Shown: piece after piece, positions 1-7,989 of the stretch
Layout: each line of letters starts with the position of its first letter
Numbering within the stretch: the first letter of the stretch is position 1
Assembly: GCA_965215355.1 (NCBI GenBank)
Contig: CBDCDJ010000007.1
Span: 3,162,001-3,226,000, forward strand
Length of the DNA: 64,000 bases
Source of the DNA: CBDCDJ01 sp965215355
Lineage (GTDB): Bacteria; Deinococcota; Deinococci; Deinococcales; Trueperaceae
Direction of reading: 5' to 3'
Notes under the pieces: model-generated
The model's database searches: none
Seen by the model: the letters and a program-made list of their open reading frames with translations, nothing else
What the model was told of the DNA's origin: nothing
Position numbers and translations under genes: made by a program

Positions 1-1154
1 GTGTAGTCTGCCAGCAAGGTCTCCACCTTTTCAAAACTCTCCGAGCCGACGACCAGACTCGCAAACTCGGCTGAGCGGGGCCGAAAAATGATTTCCGGCT
101 CGGTGTAGTGCGCGGTGTCGGCAAAGGGAAAGCGTGAAGGGCAGGCGATAAGCCCGGCGTAGGCGTCGCGGAGCGGTGGGAGGGTGTACGTTTCGCCCCT
201 GGCCTGGACGAGTTCCAAGCGCGCCGCCTCCCGCCAGGGCACGAGCCCGGTCGCCGCTTCGACCAAACGCTCGATGTTGCCGCCGCCGACCCGGGCCGCC
301 GTCTCTAAGAAGTAAAACGAGCCGTCGGCGGCGCGGATGAACTCGCTGTGGCTGGGGCCGTAGTCCCGACTGAAACTTTTCAGCAGGCGCTCGGTCAGGC
401 CGGTTAAAACGACCGTGTCGGGGTGGCCGCGCGGCAGGACTCGAGTGGTGAAAACACCGCGCCCCTGCAACACGGCCAGGGGCGGGGCGCCGTACTTGCT
501 CACCAGCGAGAAGACTGTTTCGCCCTGCCAACTGAGCGTGTCCACGTGGTAAACGTCGCCGGGCACAAAACTTTCCAAAAGGTAGTAGGACTTCCGGTCG
601 CCGAGCGCGTCGAGCAGCCGCCACAGGCTGTCGGCGTCGTAGAGCTTGTGAATGCCCTCCGACCCAGCCAGGGTGCGCGGTTTGAACACCCAGGGCGGTG
701 GCACGTTGCGCACGAAGTCACGCAAGTCGTCGTAGTTGAAAATGCCGGTAAAGTCCGGCACCGGCAAACCCTGCTCCTGCGCGCGCACCCGCATGGCGAG
801 CTTGTCGCGGAACAGCCGCGCCGCCGAATCGCCCAGGCCGCTTATGCGCAAGTGCTCGCGCAGCGCGGCGGCGGTTTCCACGTCGTAGTCGTCCAGACCG
901 ACAACCCGGTCGATGTGGCGGTCTCGAGCCAGGTAGCTCACCGCGTAGGTTACGTCGGGCTGGCGGCGCACACTCCGCATCGTAAAGTGTTCACTGACGC
1001 TGGCCCAGGGCCAGGGCTCGGCCTCGAGCTTTTCGTCCATCACCACGACGACGCGGCAACCCTGGCGGTGGCACTCTTCTAAAAAGGGCACGCCCTTGAG
1101 TTCGCTGGCGAGGGCCAAAACGGTGAGCGGCCGAGAAGAATCAGGTGACGACAT
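1..1154 (-). CDS. ATP-grasp family ligase, partial (C-terminus off left edge)
   Basis: An open frame reads leftward from ATG at 1154 to the window edge, giving at least 384 residues without a stop. The order matches a carbamoyl-phosphate-synthase-like ATP-grasp protein: an N-terminal Rossmann-like pre-domain (about 1-110), the KLAMR segment near 118, the ATP-binding lysine in VFKPR (K159), a LLESFVPGDVYHVD strand near 192-205, and the Mg/ATP site ETAARVGGGN at 284-293. Such enzymes join a carboxylate to an amine or thiol through an acyl-phosphate; the substrate cannot be read here. The start is supported by a TACAAT -10 box 7 nt upstream, which implies a leaderless transcript. It diverges from the aminotransferase at 1273. 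Family is confident; function is open. Confidence 0.85.
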   Translation of the reverse strand, partial: MSSPDSSRPLTVLALASELKGVPFLEECHRQGCRVVVVMDEKLEAEPWPWASVSEHFTMRSVRRQPDVTYAVSYLARDRHIDRVVGLDDYDVETAAALREHLRISGLGDSAARLFRDKLAMRVRAQEQGLPVPDFTGIFNYDDLRDFVRNVPPPWVFKPRTLAGSEGIHKLYDADSLWRLLDALGDRKSYYLLESFVPGDVYHVDTLSWQGETVFSLVSKYGAPPLAVLQGRGVFTTRVLPRGHPDTVVLTGLTERLLKSFSRDYGPSHSEFIRAADGSFYFLETAARVGGGNIERLVEAATGLVPWREAARLELVQARGETYTLPPLRDAYAGLIACPSRFPFADTAHYTEPEIIFRPRSAEFASLVVGSESFEKVETLLADY

Positions 1155-1161
1155 AGAGGGT

Positions 1162-1167
1162 ATTGTA
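1162..1167 (-). promoter_or_regulatory. -10 box TACAAT, leaderless spacing
   Basis: TACAAT on the minus strand ends 7 nt before the ATG of the ATP-grasp gene, leaving no room for a ribosome binding site. Confidence 0.5.
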
Positions 1168-1272
1168 ACGGCAGTGAGGAGGAAGTGAGGGGTAGCGAGG
1201 CCGAAGTCACAGCTTTTACCTCCCAACTGCCCATCTCTGTTAAACTCCGCTCAGCCGCGCCGAGGAGAGTCT

Positions 1273-2112
1273 ATGCAGTTCTACAGTGTCAACGGACAGT
1301 TGCTGCCCGCCGCCCAAGCCCATTTGCACGTAAGCGACCTCGGGCTGTTGCGCGGTTACGCGGTGTTTGACTACTTTCGCGTTCTCAACTTCACGCCGCT
1401 GTTTATCGAGGATTATTTGGCCCGTTTCGAGCGCTCGGCGCGCTGTTTGAACCTGGAGCTTCCGCTCAGCCTCTCGGGCTTGGAACACCGGATTCACGAC
1501 CTCGTCCGCGCCAACTCTGTTCCCGACGCGGGCGTGCAGCTTTTGCTGACCGGCGGCTACACGCCCGACGGCTTCACCCCGACCGAGCCGAACCTGCTCG
1601 TGCTCGAGCGCCCTCTCAAAGCGCTCGAGCCAAGTCTTTACGAAAGCGGCGCAAAACTCATCACGCACGAGTACCGCCGCGACATTCCCGAGGCCAAAAC
1701 GACGAACTACGCGGTCGCCATCCAACTGTTGCCGCGCCAGCGGGCAGCGGGCGCGGTCGACGTGCTCTACCACCGGGACGGCGTCGTCACCGAAACGGCG
1801 CGCTCGAACGTGTTCGTCGTGCGTGACGGCGTGGTCATAACGCCGGGAGAAAACATCTTGCCGGGCGTCACGCGCAAGCAAGTTTTAGAACTCGCGCGGC
1901 GACACTACGAAACCCTCGAGACCGAAGTCAGCCTGCAAGACGTGCTGAGCGCCGAAGAAGTGTTCATCACCAGCACGCTCAAGGGCGTGTTGCCCATCGT
2001 CTCGGTCGAGGGCCGTCCTATCGGCAACGGCAAACCCGGCGCGGTCGCGCAGCACCTGGGCAAGCTGTTCGAGGCGCACGTCAACGACTACTTAGCCGTC
2101 ACCTCTCGGTAA
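1273..2112 (+). CDS. Class IV PLP-dependent aminotransferase
   Basis: The 279-residue protein has the fold-type IV aminotransferase pattern: an N-terminal VSDLGLLRGYAVFDYFR block (20-36) and the PLP lysine K142 in EAKTTNY. The family holds branched-chain amino acid aminotransferases (IlvE), D-amino acid aminotransferases and aminodeoxychorismate lyases (PabC). Without an alignment I cannot choose, though the short length and the GGYTPDGF segment fit an IlvE/Dat-like enzyme. ATG at 1273 follows a purine-rich AGGAGAG. The stop lies 8 nt from the convergent proS stop. Confidence 0.88.
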   Translation: MQFYSVNGQLLPAAQAHLHVSDLGLLRGYAVFDYFRVLNFTPLFIEDYLARFERSARCLNLELPLSLSGLEHRIHDLVRANSVPDAGVQLLLTGGYTPDGFTPTEPNLLVLERPLKALEPSLYESGAKLITHEYRRDIPEAKTTNYAVAIQLLPRQRAAGAVDVLYHRDGVVTETARSNVFVVRDGVVITPGENILPGVTRKQVLELARRHYETLETEVSLQDVLSAEEVFITSTLKGVLPIVSVEGRPIGNGKPGAVAQHLGKLFEAHVNDYLAVTSR

Positions 2113-2120
2113 GCAGCGGC

Positions 2121-3563
2121 TCAGTAGGCTTTGGCAAAAATCACCCGGCGCGGGTAAGCGCTTTCCTCTCCGCAGCGCACGCACTCTCCGTCCGCCACGG
2201 GACCTTCGAAGGGGATGCAGCGCGGCGTCGCCTTGGTGGCGTCTTGGATGGCCGCTTCGCACTCGGGGCGGCCGCAGTGGTTGACGTAGAGCCAGTTGCC
2301 TTCGATTTTGTCCTTAAAGGTGTCGTAGTCGTCGACGAGCAAGCTGTGCGCCTCGCGGAAAGCTAAGGCACGTTCAAAAAGGGCGTCGTGAAAAGCGCTC
2401 AGCTCGGCCAGCACGCGCGTCGCGGCTTCGGCCAGGGGCAACTCTTCCTTGCCGTCCTTAAGCCGGTTCGACATCACCACGACGCCCTTGTCCAAGTCTT
2501 TGGGACCCAGCTCGAGCCTTACCGGCACCCCCTTTTGCTCGTGTTCGTTGAACTTGAAGCCGGGGCTCATGCCTTCGCGGGCGTCGACTTTGACCCGCAC
2601 GCCCGCGTCTTTGAGCGCGGCGGCAATCTTGGCGGTTTCGGCCATAACGCTTGCTCTCGAGGCCTCGTCGTCGCGCCGGTAAATCGGCACGATGACGGTT
2701 TGTTGCGGGGCCAAACGCGGCGGCATGATGAGGCCCTTGTCGTCGCCGTGGGTCATGATAATCGCGCCGATAAAGCGCGTGGACAGTCCCCAACTCGTCG
2801 TGTGGGCGAAGGCTTGCTCGTTGTTTTCGTCGTTGAACGAGATGTTGAAGGCCGATGCAAAGTTCGTGCCCATGTAGTGGCTCGTCCCCGACTGGAGCGC
2901 CTTGGTGTCGCGCATCATCGCCTCGATGGTGTAGGTGATAAGCGCCCCGGCGAAGCGCTCGCCCGCGGTCTTTTCGCCCTTGACGACCGGCACCGCGCCG
3001 AAGTTTTCGGCAAAACTGGCGTAGATGTCGACCATTTGGGTCGTTTCGGCCTTCGCCTCGTCGGCGCTGGCGTGGGCGGTGTGGCCCTCTTGCCACAAAA
3101 ACTCGGTGGTGCGCAAAAAGGGCCGGGTGCGCAGTTCCCACCTCAGCACGTTGCACCACTGGTTGTAGAGCAGCGGCAGGTCGCGGTAGCTCTGGACCCA
3201 CTTGCTGTACATCTCGCCGACGATGGTTTCGCTAGTCGGGCGAATCGCCAACGGCTCCTCCAACTCCTTGCCGCCCGCGTGCGTTACCACCGCGAGTTCG
3301 GGCGAAAAGCCCTCGACGTGGTTTTTTTCGCGCTCGAAAAAGTGCATCGGGATGAGCAGGGGAAAGTAGAGGTTTTCGTGGCCGGTGTCCTTGAACATCC
3401 GGTCCAAGTTGCTCTGGATGTTTTCCCAAAGCGCGTAGCCGTACGGTTTGATGACCATGCTGCCGCGCACCGGGGACAGGTCGGCAAGGTCGGCCTGGTA
3501 GACGATTTCGTTGTACCAGGCGCTGAAGTCTTCATTTTGCGGGGTGAGTCCTTTTTTCGCCAT
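2121..3563 (-). CDS. proS: Proline--tRNA ligase, archaeal/eukaryal-type (ProS type 3)
   Basis: This 480-residue class II synthetase charges tRNA-Pro. It starts KGLTPQNEDFSAWYNEIVYQ as in the Thermus and archaeal ProRS subgroup. Motif 2 reads RTTEFLWQEGHTAH, and motif 3 is the GLSTRFIGA segment. There is no bacterial editing insertion. The C-terminal zinc-binding domain shows the CGRPEC and CVRCGEES cysteine pairs, and the chain ends in the subgroup's typical tyrosine (FAKAY). The start is backed by an extended -10 box 8 nt upstream. It is a stand-alone gene, divergent from the Uma2 gene. Confidence 0.97.
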   Translation of the reverse strand: MAKKGLTPQNEDFSAWYNEIVYQADLADLSPVRGSMVIKPYGYALWENIQSNLDRMFKDTGHENLYFPLLIPMHFFEREKNHVEGFSPELAVVTHAGGKELEEPLAIRPTSETIVGEMYSKWVQSYRDLPLLYNQWCNVLRWELRTRPFLRTTEFLWQEGHTAHASADEAKAETTQMVDIYASFAENFGAVPVVKGEKTAGERFAGALITYTIEAMMRDTKALQSGTSHYMGTNFASAFNISFNDENNEQAFAHTTSWGLSTRFIGAIIMTHGDDKGLIMPPRLAPQQTVIVPIYRRDDEASRASVMAETAKIAAALKDAGVRVKVDAREGMSPGFKFNEHEQKGVPVRLELGPKDLDKGVVVMSNRLKDGKEELPLAEAATRVLAELSAFHDALFERALAFREAHSLLVDDYDTFKDKIEGNWLYVNHCGRPECEAAIQDATKATPRCIPFEGPVADGECVRCGEESAYPRRVIFAKAY

Positions 3564-3571
3564 AACGCTCT

Positions 3572-3577
3572 AGCCTA
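3572..3577 (-). promoter_or_regulatory. Extended -10 box TGC-TAGGCT of proS
   Basis: TGCTAGGCT on the minus strand matches TGnTANNNT and ends 8 nt before the proS ATG, consistent with leaderless transcription. Confidence 0.5.
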
Positions 3578-3622
3578 GCAGAGAAACCTCTTAATAAAGC
3601 GTTTTTAGCTCGAGTCCTCTGC

Positions 3623-3628
3623 TACACT
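3623..3628 (+). promoter_or_regulatory. Extended -10 box TGC-TACACT of the Uma2 gene
   Basis: TGCTACACT with the hexamer ending 6 nt before ATG 3635; no Shine-Dalgarno fits in between. Confidence 0.55.
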
Positions 3629-3634
3629 GAGCGC

Positions 3635-4189
3635 ATGGACGCCACGAAGGACTGGTTCACGGTTAGCGTGGAGGACTATCTCGAGGGTGAAAAAGACGGC
3701 TTCGTCAGGCACGAGTATGTGCATGGCGAGGTCTTTGCGATGGCGGGCGGAAGCAATGTTCACAACACCATCACCCTCAATATCGCTACAGCCTTAAATC
3801 CTGCCGCACGACAAAAAGGCTGTCGCACCTACAGCAGCGACATGAAGGTTCGTGCCAGCGAGAAGACCTTTTATTACCCCGACGTTGTATTCGTTTGTGA
3901 AGAAAGTTCAGACGATTACTACGTCGACAAACCCTGCGTCATCGTCGAGGTTGCCAGCCGCTCCACCGCACGCACCGACATGAACGAAAAACGCTACGCC
4001 TATCAAGACTTAGCGAGTTTGCAACTTTACCTCCTCGTCGACAGCCGCAAACAGTTCGTGCTCGGCTACTACCGGACAAAAAAGGGGTGGGAGGAACGGC
4101 ACTTCGAGGAGGGCGAGACGGTCCCCATCCCCTGCGCCGACCTCAGCCTGACGTTTGAAGACATTTACATTCAAACGCCCTACCTCTAA
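3635..4189 (+). CDS. Uma2 family endonuclease-like protein (DUF820)
   Basis: The 184-residue protein matches the Uma2/DUF820 family, a PD-(D/E)XK nuclease fold common in cyanobacteria and Deinococcota. Visible family blocks are VSVEDYLEGE at the N-terminus, HEYVHGEVFAMAGGS, the catalytic-core segment YYPDVVFVCEE followed by CVIVEVASRST (the D...ExV pattern), and KRYAYQDLASLQLYLLVD. The length is normal for the family. The biological role of Uma2 proteins is largely unknown; many copies per genome and a loose link to transposons are usual. It is monocistronic, transcribed away from proS with a leaderless-type promoter. Confidence 0.88.
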   Translation: MDATKDWFTVSVEDYLEGEKDGFVRHEYVHGEVFAMAGGSNVHNTITLNIATALNPAARQKGCRTYSSDMKVRASEKTFYYPDVVFVCEESSDDYYVDKPCVIVEVASRSTARTDMNEKRYAYQDLASLQLYLLVDSRKQFVLGYYRTKKGWEERHFEEGETVPIPCADLSLTFEDIYIQTPYL

Positions 4190-4309
4190 GTCCGAGGCGA
4201 ACGCGGACGTTTAACGCAGACTTCCAACGCAGACGCTGAACACAACTTTGCTTTGACTCCAAGGGTGCAGTTCGAGACGTGCGGCAGGAGCGTCCAGCCG
4301 GAGAGTCGT

Positions 4310-4606
4310 TCAAGGCTGAGCCGCTTTTTCTTTTTGCGCGAGCATCAGGCCCTGCGGGTTCGAGACGGCGTGCCGGGCGGCGGCCCAGGTTTTTTTGAGG
4401 TCCGCGCCCTCCTCGTCCAAACTGCTGGCATTCACTGAGGCGTAGTATTCGACCTCGTCGGCTTTGGCCTTGAGCAGCTGGTTGAGCACCGCGTGGAGCG
4501 AGTCGCGCACCGCCAAACCCTCTCTCAGCATGTCCTGGGCCTCGAGCAGCCGGGTTACGAGTTCGTCGTGGCTCATCGCCAGCAGTTGGTCTTTAGTTCG
4601 CTGCAT
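4310..4606 (-). CDS. Hypothetical 98-residue helical protein
   Basis: I do not recognise a family. The protein is almost entirely charged, helix-forming sequence (DELVTRLLEAQDMLREGLAVRDSLH), likely a short coiled coil, with no signal peptide or membrane segment. The start ATG 4606 follows GGAAAGGGCATC, and a TAGATT box lies further upstream, so this one looks leadered. It stands alone between the Uma2 gene and the methyltransferase. Coding support is codon usage and a clean start; no function is offered. Confidence 0.55.
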   Translation of the reverse strand: MQRTKDQLLAMSHDELVTRLLEAQDMLREGLAVRDSLHAVLNQLLKAKADEVEYYASVNASSLDEEGADLKKTWAAARHAVSNPQGLMLAQKEKAAQP

Positions 4607-4847
4607 GATGCCCTTTCCGGTTTATTCCCTCAATCTAACCCAAGCTGAGCAAGTCGAAACAGATACGGACCAAAAACAACGAGGTCGCTAAAGATAAGGA
4701 GTCGGAAAGACCCCTGCCGGGTAGTAGGTGTAGTGTCGAAATCCATGCCAGGTACCCGGGCCTACTTTAACGCATGACTTGACAAAACGTTCAAGGCCCC
4801 TCCGAGCGAAACCGACGCGTCGCAGGGGCACCATTCAAACTCGTAAC
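4607..4847. other. Spacer with no gene seen
   Basis: 240 bases between two minus-strand genes. It holds an imperfect palindrome around GGTACC near 4752. No open frame with supported codon usage and no RNA gene was recognised. Confidence 0.4.
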
Positions 4848-5450
4848 TCACGAACGTGTGGGCTCCCCGACAAAGGCGAGCGCCGCGTACAGCTCGCGGG
4901 GTCCGTAGCGTGAGGGGCGGCGTTTGAGGTCTCGAGGCTCGCTCAAACCCGCCCCACGCGCGAGTTTCGCAAAGCGCGCGGGCGGCAGCGGGTACGGAAT
5001 CCACGGCGTCGGGCGCTGCAGGTCGTACTCGACGAGGAGAAAAGCTGCGCCCGGCCGCATAGCGCCGACAATCCGGCCCAGCGCCCGCTCTTGCCGCCTC
5101 ACGAAGTGAAGTGAATTCGCCATCAGCACGCCGTCCAGCGGACCGAGCCCCAAAGGCCGGGTGAAGTCGGCCTGTAAACTGCGAATGTCCGCCCCGGTTT
5201 TAGAAAACCTTTCGATGCTTGAAACGCGGCGGTCGACGGCGTAAACGAGCCCTTCGGGACCGAGCAGTTCGGCCAAGGCTAGAGTGAACGTGCCCGCGCC
5301 CGCGCCGAGATCGGCCCAGACGCCGCCGCGGTTCGTCACGCCGTCCCGGATGAAGTCGGTGGCTTCCGCGTGCGTCACGGGTCGAGCTGGAACAGCGCCT
5401 GCCCCGCGGGTGTCCGGACCGGAGGCTCGAGGGTGGGACCCTCGCACCAC
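4848..5450 (-). CDS. Class I SAM-dependent methyltransferase
   Basis: The core is a Rossmann-fold methyltransferase with the glycine-rich SAM loop VWADLGAGAGTFTLALAE at about residues 44-61, an acidic residue at the next strand end (YAVDRR), and a motif IV-like LDGVLMANSLHF. The substrate cannot be told; small-molecule (UbiE/Methyltransf_11-like) is most likely. The start is uncertain: GTG 5450 gives 200 residues with a poorly conserved-looking leader, while GTG 5378 (VTHAEATDF) would give a compact domain. It lies 21 nt downstream of the 2H phosphoesterase gene, so the two may be co-transcribed. Confidence 0.82.
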   Translation of the reverse strand: MVRGSHPRASGPDTRGAGAVPARPVTHAEATDFIRDGVTNRGGVWADLGAGAGTFTLALAELLGPEGLVYAVDRRVSSIERFSKTGADIRSLQADFTRPLGLGPLDGVLMANSLHFVRRQERALGRIVGAMRPGAAFLLVEYDLQRPTPWIPYPLPPARFAKLARGAGLSEPRDLKRRPSRYGPRELYAALAFVGEPTRS

Positions 5451-5471
5451 TCTTTTTCACGTGACTCTTTT

Positions 5472-6023
5472 TCACGGCGTGTCGTTTTCGTGTGTGGCGA
5501 AGTCGAAGGCCACGACAAACACCCACGGGCCGCCCGTGTAGCGCCACAGTTTCAGGCCGCGGGCGGCGCCGGTGAGGGGTTGCCAGGTGGCGTTCAGGTG
5601 CTCGAACGTCGCCAGCGCCGTGTCCTTGGCTACCTTGTTTTGAACCGTCACGTGCGGCCGGTAGCCTTGCCGGTCTTGGCGCGTCAGCCAGGGTTCCCAC
5701 CTGGCTTTGAGGTGCTGTCTCACCGTCAGCAGACCGGGGCTCTCGAGCCTCACGAACACGCCCCGGCCCCAGTGCCCTACGCCGGGCAGCGTCACGCCGA
5801 ACCCGGGGGTCGCCGCCGCAACCTCGCTCAGGTCGCGGCGTAAGGTTTCTTCGTGCGCGCTCGGCAGCGCGTGAAACAGGGTGACGTGCGCGTCCAGAAA
5901 GTTGCGTTCGGGCGGAAAATACGCCCCGCGCAGGGCGTCGAGAACGCCCTGCAAGCGCGGCTCGAGCCGCAGCGTGAGGATGAAAGGCTGCTCTGGTTCC
6001 ATAGCCCTCATTGCACGGCGCAT
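5472..6023 (-). CDS. 2'-5' RNA ligase / 2H phosphoesterase family protein
   Basis: The 183-residue protein carries the two HxT/S motifs that define the 2H phosphoesterase (LigT/ThpR-like) fold: AHVTLFH and PHVTVQNK, about 80 residues apart. Members hydrolyse 2',3'-cyclic phosphates or ligate RNA ends reversibly; the physiological substrate is usually unknown. The exact start is unclear (ATGs at 6023, 6011 and 6002). It precedes a methyltransferase gene in the same direction. A second, divergent copy of the family lies at 21600-22124. Confidence 0.85.
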   Translation of the reverse strand: MRRAMRAMEPEQPFILTLRLEPRLQGVLDALRGAYFPPERNFLDAHVTLFHALPSAHEETLRRDLSEVAAATPGFGVTLPGVGHWGRGVFVRLESPGLLTVRQHLKARWEPWLTRQDRQGYRPHVTVQNKVAKDTALATFEHLNATWQPLTGAARGLKLWRYTGGPWVFVVAFDFATHENDTP

Positions 6024-6158
6024 TTCTCGTTGCCGCCCCGCGGTGGCTTACATTCGGCGACGCCGCTTTCAGTCAAGCCAGCAGTGTGCTTAAGGTGAGC
6101 GGATGATTCGGTCGCCTTCTGTAAGCTGAGCCGTACCCTGCGGGACGCCGGGCAGGTT

Positions 6159-6164
6159 TATACT
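6159..6164 (+). promoter_or_regulatory. Candidate -10 box TATACT for the polymerase gene
   Basis: A good TATACT hexamer sits 62 nt upstream of ATG 6227; no clear -35 is visible at 17 nt. Confidence 0.35.
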
Positions 6165-6226
6165 GTCTTTTCGCCGGCTTGGGGCGGTTCGCTCAGAACC
6201 TGAGCCGGCACGGGGGTCTTTTCGTC

Positions 6227-7714
6227 ATGTCTTCAACCCTGGAAAAACGTCTCCACCGCACTTTTTGGCTGCTGCTGTTCGTGGTTTTCCCGCTCGCTTA
6301 CGTGCCCGCCCCGGTGCTCGAGCGCCTGCCGCAAACCTGGGTGAGGTTTCCCAAGGGCGAGCAGCCGGACGCCTTTATCCCCAAAATCGTCGTCTTCGTC
6401 GTGGTGTGGCTGCTGGGCGCAGGCTTGGCCGGGGCGAGCCTGCGGGGGCGGGGGCGGCCGTTGCCGCCGGCGACGCGGCGAACCCTGGCGTGGTGCGCCG
6501 CCTTTGTCGGGGTTTTGCTGGCCTCGAGCCTGTTCACAAGCTCCTACTCGAACGTGATCCTGCCCTACCTGGGCAACCGCCTAGAGGGTGTGCTGCTCAC
6601 CCTGTTCGAGGCCGCCTGGTACAGCTTTACCCCGCTAGCGGCCGTGCTCGCCGCGCAGCGCGTCGTGCCCCTGAACTTTTTGCTGAACGCGGTGGCCGTC
6701 GGCGCGCTCGCGGTCGGCGGGTGGACCTTGGCCGAGGCTTACGGCTTCGCGCCGCTGGCCCTCGTTTTGCCGGGCTCGAGCGTCGGCGGCAACTTGCGGG
6801 CGACGCTGGGCCACCAGGGCTACGTCGCGGCTTACCTCGGGGTGGTCTTGGTGTTTTGGACCGTGTGGCGGGTGTTGACGAAGCTGCGCCCCCTGGACGT
6901 CGTCGTCGCGGCGGGGCTGGGCGCCGGTTTGGTGGCGAGCGGCGGCCGGGCCGGTCTGCTCGCGGCCGTGCTGACTCTCTCCCTGTTCGGCCTGTACACG
7001 CTGCGCTTCGCCGCTTACCGAAAGACGGTCGCCGGTTTGTTCGTCGTTTTGAGTTTGGTGGGTTGGGGGGTGGTGCGCACCTCCGGGCACGCCCAGACCC
7101 GCCTGGAGCGCGTCGCCACCGCGGTGCAGGGCGACGACCCGAGCGTCCAGCACCGGTTTCTGTTTTGGCGGCTCGCCCTCAAGGCCATTCCCCAAAGTCC
7201 GCTGGTGGGTTACGGGCCTTACTCTTTTTCGAGTGTCGCCTGGCGCGTGGCCGACCCGCAAGACGCTCGAGCCCTCATCGGCGACTTTTTGCCGACCGAG
7301 CTGGCGCAGGACGCGGTGCGCGTGGGCAAGATAGCTTTTTACCAAGACCCAACGACACAGCGCCTGCACGCCAAGGTCATGAACCCCTACGCGGTTCACA
7401 ACTACCTGCTCGACCTGAGTCTCGCCAGCGGTCTGCCCGCCGCCCTGCTGTTCGTCGCGTTCGTGGCGGCTTGCGCCCGGCAACTGTACCGGCGCCAGAC
7501 ACCGCTCGCCACGGCCGCGCTGCTCGCGCTGACGACCTACCTCGTTTACGGGATGTTCTGGTTTCCCACCCACTTGGTCGACCCGCTCGTCTGGAGTTTG
7601 GCGGGCCTCGGTCTGGTCGGCCGCGAAGCCGCCACGCAGTCCGAAAAAGGCCGCCAACCCCGGACGGCGGGGGGCGGCGCGGTTTACGGGCTCGAGCGGG
7701 CACCCTCGGGCTAG
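6227..7714 (+). CDS. O-antigen ligase/polymerase (Wzy_C) family membrane protein
   Basis: A 495-residue protein with about 11-12 hydrophobic helices spread over the whole length. The O-antigen ligase (Wzy_C) signature region is the large loop with RFLFWRLALKAIPQSPLVGYGPYSF followed by AVHNYLLDLSLASG. Such inner-membrane proteins polymerise polysaccharide repeats or attach them to lipid carriers. I place the start at ATG 6227 (MSSTLEKRLHRTFW) because the earlier TTG at 6179 adds a non-family stretch. A TATACT box lies at 6159-6164. The next two genes (dehydrogenase and glycosyltransferase) fit the same exopolysaccharide role. Confidence 0.85.
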   Translation: MSSTLEKRLHRTFWLLLFVVFPLAYVPAPVLERLPQTWVRFPKGEQPDAFIPKIVVFVVVWLLGAGLAGASLRGRGRPLPPATRRTLAWCAAFVGVLLASSLFTSSYSNVILPYLGNRLEGVLLTLFEAAWYSFTPLAAVLAAQRVVPLNFLLNAVAVGALAVGGWTLAEAYGFAPLALVLPGSSVGGNLRATLGHQGYVAAYLGVVLVFWTVWRVLTKLRPLDVVVAAGLGAGLVASGGRAGLLAAVLTLSLFGLYTLRFAAYRKTVAGLFVVLSLVGWGVVRTSGHAQTRLERVATAVQGDDPSVQHRFLFWRLALKAIPQSPLVGYGPYSFSSVAWRVADPQDARALIGDFLPTELAQDAVRVGKIAFYQDPTTQRLHAKVMNPYAVHNYLLDLSLASGLPAALLFVAFVAACARQLYRRQTPLATAALLALTTYLVYGMFWFPTHLVDPLVWSLAGLGLVGREAATQSEKGRQPRTAGGGAVYGLERAPSG

Positions 7715-7989
7715 GCTTTGAAACACGTCTGGAAACACCCCGACTCTCTGTGGTTATCTGGTTTATGAACTTCAGCTTACACAAGCTCGTGGCGCGTGGC
7801 TTGTGGCGTGTAGAAAACCGCAAGCTACAGGTTTTGTGCGCCCTGAGCAGTTTACGCTCTAAAGCGTTTCACAAAGACTCTGGTACACTGTGACTTTGGT
7901 ACGCCGTCTTTCATTCACCGGGGGCTGTGTGGTTTTTGTTTGCACCCCAATTTAGACAGGCCTGAGGAGCCGCGGCACAAAGGAGAAGT
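7715..7989 (+). promoter_or_regulatory. Spacer with extended -10 (TGG-TACACT) upstream of the dehydrogenase
   Basis: 275 bases without a gene. TGGTACACT at 7881-7889 matches an extended -10 element about 100 nt before the dehydrogenase. The leader between them is long and includes the Shine-Dalgarno AAGGAGAAG just before ATG 7990. Short repeats of GTGGCGTG-like sequence occur near 7790-7812. No open frame of note was seen. Confidence 0.35.
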